Positions 16,436-21,473 of a stretch of DNA of 21,473 bases are shown here, piece after piece; position 1 is the first letter of the stretch; each line of letters opens with the position of its first letter. Origin of the DNA: a virus. A model generated the notes under the pieces. It was not told the DNA's origin. It searched no databases and worked only from the letters and a program-made list of their open reading frames with translations. Where the stretch lies: the IMG/VR virus record IMGVR_UViG_3300021365_000140, positions 1 to 21,473 of that record, one strand, 5' to 3'. The translations under genes were made by a program, and so were the position numbers.

Positions 16436-16700
16436 TTACTTTATATTTTAAAGTGACAATTTTTTTATCTTGTTGATATATTTCTTTGTCTAATTTTACT
16501 ACTTGTTGATTTAATGTATCAATTTTAAATACTAGATTATCATTTATATTATGTAAAGAATCAACTTTAGATTCTAATTTTTCTATTTTAGTATTATAAT
16601 CTATAACATATTCCTCATCTCCTATTAATACAAAATAAATTAATGCACTACTTAAAAGAAGGATTATTCCATAAGTGATAAATCTTTCTTTAGACGGCAT
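16317..16700 (-). CDS. Inner-membrane coiled-coil protein, candidate inner spanin (Rz-like)
   Basis: This 127-residue protein has one N-terminal membrane anchor (about residues 8-27, YGIILLLSSALIYFVL) followed by a long heptad-patterned coiled coil. The segment KIDTLNQQVVKLDKEIYQQD is part of it. It ends in a short tail with FNDDELTRFFTERYGQYLDS. This is the build of an inner spanin, which spans the periplasm to meet an outer partner and fuse the membranes at the last step of lysis. The next gene starts inside it in another frame, as Rz1 does in Rz. Its ATG overlaps the preceding gene by 11 bases. An Rz-like call fits length and topology; a general membrane anchor protein is the alternative. 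Confidence 0.7.
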   Translation of the reverse strand: MPSKERFITYGIILLLSSALIYFVLIGDEEYVIDYNTKIEKLESKVDSLHNINDNLVFKIDTLNQQVVKLDKEIYQQDKKIVTLKYKVNEKVNSVDSFNDDELTRFFTERYGQYLDSVKKANSSSSN

Positions 16701-17094
16701 CTTTTTCTAATTGTGCAACTAATGATTCTAATTCTTTTTTTCTAGATGTTTTTTGTTTTAAATCATCTTTAATTTTTTCTTTTTCAATTCCATCTGCTTT
16801 ACTATATTTTCTAGCTAATGATTTCATACTAGTAGTAATATCTTTTAAAGCTTTAACAGCTATATCTAATTTTTTAAATTTACCTCTAGCGGCTTTAGCA
16901 TTTTTTATAGCATCTTTTTCATCATCTTCCTCGTCCTCACCTAATTGTTTTTGTAGGTCAACTGTTTTTTTAAGTTCAGCGTTATAGGATTGTTGAGCTT
17001 TTACATCTTCTGGAGATATTTTATTTTCTTCGTTCTCTGATAAAGTCGAAAGTATATTTTCTTTAATATAAGATTTTAATTCAGATTTTTTCAT
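16690..17094 (-). CDS. Charged helical protein of unknown function, possibly packaged
   Basis: The 134-residue product is nearly all charged helix with an acidic patch (GEDEEDDEKD, about 52-61) and a Lys-rich coiled coil after it. Its start, MKKSELKSYIKENILSTLSE, is an amphipathic segment ending in L-S-E, the kind of site cut by T4-type prohead proteases, so it could be an internal head protein. Being just upstream of the terminase and lysis-like genes it could instead be a distant small terminase (gp16), but I see no DNA-binding motif to support that. A near copy of the AATATTTATAA block ends 15 bases before the ATG, marking it as the head of a late operon that runs into the spanin-like and terminase genes. 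Confidence 0.65.
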   Translation of the reverse strand: MKKSELKSYIKENILSTLSENEENKISPEDVKAQQSYNAELKKTVDLQKQLGEDEEDDEKDAIKNAKAARGKFKKLDIAVKALKDITTSMKSLARKYSKADGIEKEKIKDDLKQKTSRKKELESLVAQLEKDAV

Positions 17095-17109
17095 TGCTAT
17101 TAGGTTTTA

Positions 17110-17120
17110 TTATAAATATG
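17110..17120 (-). promoter_or_regulatory. Recurrent ATATTTATAA block (one mismatch) heading the lysis-terminase operon
   Basis: Ten of eleven bases match; it abuts the preceding stop codon and ends 15 bases before the ATG at 17094. Confidence 0.5.
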
Positions 17121-17651
17121 TTAAAGCCCTGTAACAGTTAATATTTGTTGAATACGTTCCTCTGTAGATCCTGATATTTTTTCTATTGTATTACATTTAT
17201 GGCTATATCTTTTAATTAAAGTTGTGATAGTAAAATCAATTAAATCTCTATAATGTTCATCTGTTTCACGTACTCCATTATCTTCAATAGGTAAGCCATA
17301 AGGAGAAATATAAAAAATGTAATCATATTCTCGTACAAATTCTTTTGCATATTTTTCAAATATATCTTTATCTTGATGAGCTATAGATTTAGCATTCATT
17401 GTAAATGCCATAACATCAAATACAGTTCTATCTGTAATTATATTATCTTGCATTAATTCGGCACAACGTTCAGCTAAAAATACTGTTTGACCCTTTAATG
17501 TAGAATCAGTATTTAAAGGAATACCTAAATTACTTAAATATTTACTACGCTCAGTAGCAAAATTATAATTATTAAATTGTTCCGTTTCTTTTAAAGCATT
17601 AACTAATGTAGTTTTTCCTACACTCATTGTACCACATAAACCTATTTTCAT
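17121..17651 (-). CDS. P-loop NTPase, AAA_28 / NadR-kinase-like
   Basis: The 176-residue protein opens with MKIGLCGTMSVGKTTLVNAL, a Walker A loop at residues 7-14 (GxxxxGKT). It has DRTVFDVMAFT (about 76-86) as the second functional region and then DYIFYISPYGLPIEDNGVRE, which is typical of the AAA_28/NadR-type kinase group. In NadR this domain phosphorylates nicotinamide riboside to feed NAD synthesis; other members act on nucleosides or are uncharacterised. It follows the FAD-dependent dehydrogenase and the GPA-motif protein closely, with three bases to the latter, so the three are probably co-transcribed. The fold is confident. The substrate cannot be read from sequence; a nucleoside or dNMP kinase is the main alternative. 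Confidence 0.82.
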   Translation of the reverse strand: MKIGLCGTMSVGKTTLVNALKETEQFNNYNFATERSKYLSNLGIPLNTDSTLKGQTVFLAERCAELMQDNIITDRTVFDVMAFTMNAKSIAHQDKDIFEKYAKEFVREYDYIFYISPYGLPIEDNGVRETDEHYRDLIDFTITTLIKRYSHKCNTIEKISGSTEERIQQILTVTGL

Positions 17652-17654
17652 ATT

Positions 17655-17912
17655 TTAATTTCTATGATTTTGACCTTTAGGTGCTGGTTGTTTATACCAA
17701 GGCAACCCCGTTTGATTCCTAATCGCTTCTTTATGATCTTCTTTACTAAATTGTATACCATATAAATGATATTCTGCTTTTCTCTCATTGCCCTCAGGTA
17801 TTAAAGCTGGTCCTTCCCAATTATGTAGTTTACCATCCCAAATATAAGCTATAGTCCCATCTGCTTTTTTTAATCTTTGACTTTTAGGCCACTCGTTTTC
17901 TTTATTTTTCAT
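17655..17912 (-). CDS. Small GPA-motif protein of unknown function
   Basis: This 85-residue soluble protein has the core IAYIWDGKLHNWEGPALIPE (about 21-40), then EYHLYGIQFSKEDHKEAIRN and a Pro-rich tail LPWYKQPAPKG. The DGKLHxxxGPA pattern with a following YxLYGI recurs in small phage proteins and resembles single MORN- or WG-like units, but I know of no function. Its ATG lies 21 bases after the dehydrogenase stop and its stop is three bases before the P-loop gene. The upstream sequence has a CGTATATT element shared with the dehydrogenase leader. Confidence 0.72.
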   Translation of the reverse strand: MKNKENEWPKSQRLKKADGTIAYIWDGKLHNWEGPALIPEGNERKAEYHLYGIQFSKEDHKEAIRNQTGLPWYKQPAPKGQNHRN

Positions 17913-17933
17913 ATGCTATAATATACGTAATAT

Positions 17934-19223
17934 TTATTGGTTTTCCAAAATATCTTCAGCAACTAGTGTACCATGAGCTCCTGATACCGAAATGCCTCTT
18001 GCAGAAAGGGCATCTCCCACAAAGTGAACATTTGGATATTTAGTTAATGATAAGTTATCGTAATTAACTAATGGTTCAGGAGCTAGATATTTAACTTCAG
18101 GTACATATATTCCCCAATCATCTTTTAATGTTGGAAATACTTTTTTCATGTCATTAATAAAATCATATACATACGGAAAATATGGTTGCATTGCTTTAGA
18201 AATTTCATGTAATCTATCTACTTTAGTAGCTGATACTTCTACACCTTCTGATGTAGTTGATTGTTCTCTTGTTGGACTATAAAATAAACCAGTACCTTTA
18301 GATTGTAAATTTTGTACTACTTTTCTAGCCCATTTAAATGGTTCTTTAATACCTTGTACTTCCATTAATATACCAAAATTAGTCATATCATTTCTAAATG
18401 CTTCATCTTTTTTAGCATGTCCATTGTAACTATGGTTACCATATGTTTCTTCAACTGCTACATAAGCTGCATTATTATTAGTACAAAATGATCTTAATGA
18501 TACACCTTTATCTTCATACTTTCTATATAATTTAAAATCATAAGCAATATCAATTAACTTTTGAAAGTGTTTTTGTGGTGCTTCAAATCTAACACCAATT
18601 TGAGCTGGTTTTTCTTCTGTTGGTAAATCATATTTTTTCATTATTTCTGATGTAAAATCTATACCTGATTTACCTACACCAAATATAAGTTTATCATATT
18701 GCATTTTTTCTCCATCACAATAAATCCATTCATTATCAAAATCAATATCATCTACTTTAGTTTCCCATATAAATTCTACACCTTTATCAACTAAATAATC
18801 ATACCAACTTTTACCAATTTCATGTAGATAATCAGTACCAATATGCCATACTGGAAATAATCTTAAACCAAAATATGGTTTGATAAAATCTGGTTCTTTA
18901 TCAGGTGAAGATAATATAATTTGCTCTGGGTGAGGGTGAAATCTAGTAAAATTATCTACTACTTGCTTCATAAGCTCCATTGCTTTTTCATCACCTACAT
19001 ATTTAGATAATTGTCCCCCAATTTGAGTAGAATATGTTAATTTACCATCTGACCAACCACCCGCTCCTAAGTAACCAGTCATTACTTCTTCATATGGTCT
19101 TAAATATGGATCTTTACCCATATCAATAATAGTAATTTTACCATCAAAATTATTATCAACCAATTTAGTAGCAGCATTTACTCCTGCCACCCCTGCTCCT
19201 AATATTATTATGTTTTTGCCCAT
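17934..19223 (-). CDS. FAD-dependent dehydrogenase, COG2509-like
   Basis: This 429-residue protein is a complete flavoenzyme. The N-terminal dinucleotide-binding fold has GAGVAG at residues 9-14 and an acidic residue at 34 for the ribose. GAGGWSDGKLTYSTQIGG (53-70) matches the FSDGKL block of COG2509 uncharacterised FAD-dependent dehydrogenases. The C-terminus has WGIYVPEVKYLAPEPLV and then VHFVGDALSARGISVSGAHG (about 399-418), the second FAD-binding motif that closes this family. No signal peptide or membrane segment is present, so it is cytoplasmic. The reaction is unknown for the family. It has its own leader after a terminator and is followed by the small GPA-motif and P-loop genes. All motifs are intact, so it is probably active and an auxiliary metabolic gene. 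A geranylgeranyl-reductase-like role is a less likely alternative. Confidence 0.85.
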   Translation of the reverse strand: MGKNIIILGAGVAGVNAATKLVDNNFDGKITIIDMGKDPYLRPYEEVMTGYLGAGGWSDGKLTYSTQIGGQLSKYVGDEKAMELMKQVVDNFTRFHPHPEQIILSSPDKEPDFIKPYFGLRLFPVWHIGTDYLHEIGKSWYDYLVDKGVEFIWETKVDDIDFDNEWIYCDGEKMQYDKLIFGVGKSGIDFTSEIMKKYDLPTEEKPAQIGVRFEAPQKHFQKLIDIAYDFKLYRKYEDKGVSLRSFCTNNNAAYVAVEETYGNHSYNGHAKKDEAFRNDMTNFGILMEVQGIKEPFKWARKVVQNLQSKGTGLFYSPTREQSTTSEGVEVSATKVDRLHEISKAMQPYFPYVYDFINDMKKVFPTLKDDWGIYVPEVKYLAPEPLVNYDNLSLTKYPNVHFVGDALSARGISVSGAHGTLVAEDILENQ

Positions 19224-19255
19224 GTATTGTATTATTTTATATGCGTGAATATACG

Positions 19256-19288
19256 AAAAAAAAATGTGACCTCCAAATGGAGGCCACA
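19256..19288 (-). terminator. Rho-independent terminator after the three structural paralogues
   Basis: On the minus strand TGTGGCCTCC, loop ATTT, GGAGGTCACA form a 10-bp stem with one G-U pair, followed by nine T residues. It ends the 19341-20857 operon and isolates the dehydrogenase gene. Confidence 0.92.
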
Positions 19289-19340
19289 GATCTCTTAATT
19301 TAATTTAATCGCCAGGCTATGAATCTGACTATATGTTTAT

Positions 19341-19844
19341 TTAGCTAGCTCTTAATACTGATACTGTTGTAGCTGATGCTAATGAAATATCAAAACTTGC
19401 TGAAGCTCCAGCTGCTACAACTGCACTACCTACAATAGTAGCTCCTGTACCACCTACCATTGTTATAGCGTTAGCTCCTGATATGTTAATAATGTGGAGT
19501 TTATACATTTCATATAATTCATGAGATGCTGTTCCTGATGTCCCTCCAAATAATCCATCAATTAATACTGCTGCTGTTGAAGTAGTAAAATTAATAGCTC
19601 CACCTGGGTTACTTACAATAATTTGCTTTTTAATTACAGTTGGTGTAACTGAAAGAGCTATATTAGATGTTTCGTGTACTGGTTGGTAATTTATTGGAGT
19701 ATTTATGTTTTGATAGCTATATACTATATCATTTACTTTTGCTATCTTATTATTCCAGATAAATCTTTCTCCACCACTAAATGTTTTTGATGTTGTAGAA
19801 GATAATCCTCCTGGAGTATATGCTGTTCCTCTTGTTCCTGCCAT
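19341..19844 (-). CDS. Predicted virion protein, paralogue 3 of 3
   Basis: This 167-residue protein shares its plan with the two genes before it. The N-terminus has GGERFIWNNKIAKVNDIVYS (about 24-43), where the other two have RPGHWYWDNQ or RPGHQYWNSR. The C-terminus has HIINISGANAITMVGGTGAT, then IVGSAVVAAGASASFDISLA and a final strand. This Gly/Ala/Thr-rich beta repeat, with an NxSGxNAIT core and an iaaGaxaxFxv ending, recurs in head-decoration and fibre proteins of large phages. It probably decorates the virion, but the exact location is unknown. It is the last gene of the group; a strong terminator follows 53 bases on. N-terminal RPGH is lost here, so it is the most divergent copy. Confidence 0.72.
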   Translation of the reverse strand: MAGTRGTAYTPGGLSSTTSKTFSGGERFIWNNKIAKVNDIVYSYQNINTPINYQPVHETSNIALSVTPTVIKKQIIVSNPGGAINFTTSTAAVLIDGLFGGTSGTASHELYEMYKLHIINISGANAITMVGGTGATIVGSAVVAAGASASFDISLASATTVSVLRAS

Positions 19845-19869
19845 GGTTTTATTTTTTATTTAAATTAAA

Positions 19870-20379
19870 TTATAATCTGATTATTAATCCGTCTTCAATT
19901 CCAGAAGTAATTGTTCCAATATAAACACGGAATCGAGCTGTTGCTCCTCCAGCAATTACCATTGATCCAATTTCTGTTAGTCCACCTGCTGATGCTGTTA
20001 CTGTAATAGCATTCCCTCCTGATAGGTTAGTATAAGAAAATTCAAAATATTCTCCTACTATAAATCCAAAATTTGATATAAATTGAGCTGCTGTAGGCAT
20101 TGCTACACTAATAGGACCTGCTGGTGTTTGACCTAAGTGAGCAGAATATGCTGCATTGTTAGATTCTGATGAATCAAAAAATGAAGTTACAGTTATTGAA
20201 GTTGCTCCTGCTGTTAAACCTACTGAATTACCACCAAAATTACTTGGTTCAACTCTATTTACCCAAGACCATAATACTCTATCTGCTGTTAATAATTGAT
20301 TATCCCAATACCAATGTCCTGGTCTTCTTTCCAATTGGTTAGTCATGTCTACTGGAGCTAATACTTTTGAATATGCCAT
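19870..20379 (-). CDS. Predicted virion protein, paralogue 2 of 3
   Basis: This 169-residue protein shows the shared plan clearly: LERRPGHWYWDNQLLTADRV (about 16-35) followed by LWSWVNRVEPSN. A variable beta-rich middle follows, then the domain FSYTNLSGGNAITVTASAGG, then LTEIGSMVIAGGATARFRVY near the end. It ends in IIRL. Start ATG 20379 is preceded by an A-rich leader with no ribosome site. Gaps to its neighbours are 22 and 25 bases, so the three genes form one operon. Virion decoration or fibre role is inferred from the domain type and operon; no motif proves it. Confidence 0.74.
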   Translation of the reverse strand: MAYSKVLAPVDMTNQLERRPGHWYWDNQLLTADRVLWSWVNRVEPSNFGGNSVGLTAGATSITVTSFFDSSESNNAAYSAHLGQTPAGPISVAMPTAAQFISNFGFIVGEYFEFSYTNLSGGNAITVTASAGGLTEIGSMVIAGGATARFRVYIGTITSGIEDGLIIRL

Positions 20380-20401
20380 AATTTTTTCTTTTTTTTAGTT
20401 T

Positions 20402-20857
20402 TTATAAAATATACATTGAAACAGTAGTTGCACTAGCTCTTCTTAATCTAACTTTAACGTTATTACTTGCTGCTATTGTTAGGCTTCCATATGATGTTAC
20501 ACCTGCACCCGCTGCTAAAGTTAATGCATTTGCACCACTTAAATTTGCAATAACAGTCTCAAATGAATCATTATCTTTAGTAAATCCTAAATTTGCAATT
20601 AGGTTTGCTGCTGTATCTGTTGTTAATGTTCTTGGTGTTGCATTAGCTATTGTAGCATATTCTGCTAACCATGTTGCTGCTCCAATTACACCACTTACAT
20701 CTGCTAATGTTAAAGGTGTCATGTTTTTTATTGGTAAATATTTTGATACAAAGCTGTATACAAAATCGTAAGCATCAAGTGTTCTTGAGTTCCAATATTG
20801 GTGTCCTGGTCTTTCTACTAAGAAACTTAACCAAGAGTTTGCTGATTTAATTGCCAT
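20402..20857 (-). CDS. Predicted virion protein, paralogue 1 of 3
   Basis: This 151-residue protein is first in the set. It has FLVERPGHQYWNSRTLDAYD (about 12-31), then FVYSFVSKYLPIKNMTPLT. A middle part follows, RTLTTDTAANLIANLGFTKD, whose counterpart in paralogue 2 is PTAAQFISNFGFIVGEYFEF. The C-terminal domain is VIANLSGANALTLAAGAGVT, then SYGSLTIAASNNVKVRLRRA, ending TVSMYIL. The FxV-NLSGxNAlTL-GxGvt-iGs pattern is seen in virion proteins of large phages. A leader of about 90 bases with a near copy of the AATATTTATAA block (64 bases upstream of the ATG) precedes it, probably driving the whole group. Confidence 0.74.
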   Translation of the reverse strand: MAIKSANSWLSFLVERPGHQYWNSRTLDAYDFVYSFVSKYLPIKNMTPLTLADVSGVIGAATWLAEYATIANATPRTLTTDTAANLIANLGFTKDNDSFETVIANLSGANALTLAAGAGVTSYGSLTIAASNNVKVRLRRASATTVSMYIL

Positions 20858-20921
20858 AATGTTTGCTGTCTTTTTTAATTATTAAAAAGCTGGTATTTCA
20901 CCAACTACAACTTTTTGTTTA

Positions 20922-20932
20922 TTATAAATATA
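20922..20932 (-). promoter_or_regulatory. Recurrent TATATTTATAA block before the paralogue operon
   Basis: Ten of eleven bases match. It is 64 bases before the first paralogue ATG, farther than other copies, and lies just after the cysteine-rich micro-ORF. A weak hairpin (AGTTGGT, loop, ACCAGCT, 20888-20906) lies between block and gene. Confidence 0.4.
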
Positions 20933-20948
20933 TGATAATCTATTAAGA

Positions 20949-21053
20949 TTACGAAGCACAACACTTACTGTTACACCACTTTAAACATATTTTATTAAAT
21001 GTTATCTTACAAATAAAATTACAAATTTTTTCTTTCATTTTATTATATTTCAT
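20949..21053 (-). CDS. Cysteine-rich micro-protein, 34 residues
   Basis: The minus strand from ATG 21053 encodes 34 residues with six cysteines at 11, 15, 23, 27, 31 and 32 (pattern CxxxC-x7-CxxxCxxxCC) and many lysines. A second ATG at codon 6 is possible. It starts four bases after the stop of the acidic gene, which favours coupled translation, and a stretch this rich in Cys is unlikely by chance in AT-rich spacer. No signal peptide is present, so the cysteines would be in the cytoplasm, where they could bind a metal or be acylated. Similar tiny basic Cys-rich peptides occur in large phages without known role. It may also be non-coding. Confidence 0.5.
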   Translation of the reverse strand: MKYNKMKEKICNFICKITFNKICLKWCNSKCCAS

Positions 21054-21057
21054 CGAA

Positions 21058-21468
21058 TTAGTCTATATAATAATCATCAATATCATCACCCTCTCTTTCG
21101 GTTTGAGGAAATAAATAATCTAAATAGTTATACCATTTATCATCATAATCTTCATATCCACTTTCTGTTTGATAATAACCAGCTATTAATTTACCAATAT
21201 CTGAAGCTGGTTCATCAAAATAATCGGCTACATCTTCTGCATCTGTCCAAGTTGAAGCTGCATTCATAAATTCAATTACATCTTCATCATCCATATCATC
21301 AAAACTTCCTTGGTCTTGCATTATATCATATACTTCACCTGCTAGATTCTCATCTTTAACTTGAGGAAATTTTTCTTGAAATTCTTCCCAAGATAAATCA
21401 ATAGCTACAGTTTGTTCTTTTAATAGCCTTCCTTCAGCTAAATATTTTTTTAAATCGAAGTTATCCAT
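21058..21468 (-). CDS. Acidic protein of unknown function with capsid-targeting-like N-terminus
   Basis: This 136-residue protein is strongly acidic (many Asp, Glu and Tyr). It starts MDNFDLKKYLAEGRLLKEQT, an amphipathic segment with two possible gp21 sites (LAE before G13, LLKE before Q19) of the kind that leads T4 internal head proteins. The phrase FDLKKYLAExRL is familiar from marine T4-like phages. The body has LSWEEFQEKFPQVKDE and WTDAEDVADYFDEPASDIGK, helical with no known fold, and ends in a run of acidic residues and Tyr. Only five bases of its leader are in the window, so its promoter is not visible. It could be an internal head protein or a DNA-mimic type inhibitor; neither is shown. 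Confidence 0.72.
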   Translation of the reverse strand: MDNFDLKKYLAEGRLLKEQTVAIDLSWEEFQEKFPQVKDENLAGEVYDIMQDQGSFDDMDDEDVIEFMNAASTWTDAEDVADYFDEPASDIGKLIAGYYQTESGYEDYDDKWYNYLDYLFPQTEREGDDIDDYYID

Positions 21469-21473
21469 TTTAT

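Noticed and set aside
16690-17094. Small terminase (gp16) before the large terminase
   Set aside because: Position is suggestive but there is no helix-turn-helix or family motif, and two other genes lie between.
1-21473. tRNA genes, CRISPR arrays, insertion sequences or attachment sites
   Set aside because: I saw no cloverleaf with a TTC-loop signature, no regularly spaced repeats, no transposase and no flanking inverted or direct repeats.

Overview
The window is a late-gene block of a T4-like contractile-tailed phage. All supported genes are on the minus strand, so the order of expression runs from high to low coordinates. Recognisable products are the large terminase (gp17), portal (gp20), prohead protease (gp21), scaffold (gp22-like), major capsid protein (gp23), three neck and tail-completion proteins (gp13-, gp14- and gp15-like), the tail sheath (gp18) and the tail tube (gp19, cut by the left edge). 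The DNA is very AT-rich. Most start codons are preceded by A/T-rich sequence such as AATAATATG with no clear Shine-Dalgarno, and one secreted protein has a signal peptide ending in GFSQ. Together these suggest a Bacteroidetes host, probably a flavobacterium. The host is an inference; the T4-like morphology is well supported.

Layout in transcription order. From 21468 to 20949: an acidic protein followed by a 34-residue cysteine-rich micro-ORF that is not a standard call. From 20857 to 19341: three tandem paralogous small proteins that look like virion decoration or fibre-type proteins, ended by a strong terminator at 19256-19288. From 19223 to 17121: an accessory cassette with a full-length FAD-dependent dehydrogenase of the COG2509 type, a small GPA-motif protein and an AAA_28/NadR-like P-loop protein. 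From 17094 to 16031: a charged helical protein, then two overlapping membrane/coiled-coil genes that look like a divergent spanin (Rz/Rz1-like) pair. From 16029 to 5390: terminase, portal, three poorly known head-region proteins, a prohead-core protein, protease, scaffold and major capsid protein, closed by a perfect terminator at 5333-5360. From 5282 to 1: neck proteins, tail completion protein, a small coil protein, sheath and tube.

The genes form an assembly line. The scaffold and core proteins shape the prohead on the portal, gp21 cleaves them and the capsid protein, gp17 packages DNA, the neck proteins close the head, and sheath and tube build the tail. The spanin-like pair would act at lysis. 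The oxidoreductase and P-loop protein are probably auxiliary metabolic genes.

Two signals cut across the genes. First, an 11-base block (TTATAAATATT on the plus strand, AATATTTATAA on the coding strand) recurs at nine gene boundaries, four times exactly 15 bases before the ATG, and once directly after a terminator. It looks like this phage's late promoter. It contains the reverse complement of the T4 late-promoter core, which is unexpected. Second, several proteins start with a short segment ending in an (L/I)-x-E site like the capsid-targeting peptides of T4 internal proteins, which suggests they are packaged and trimmed by gp21. No gene-free stretch exceeds about 130 bases apart from the ends of the regions described.
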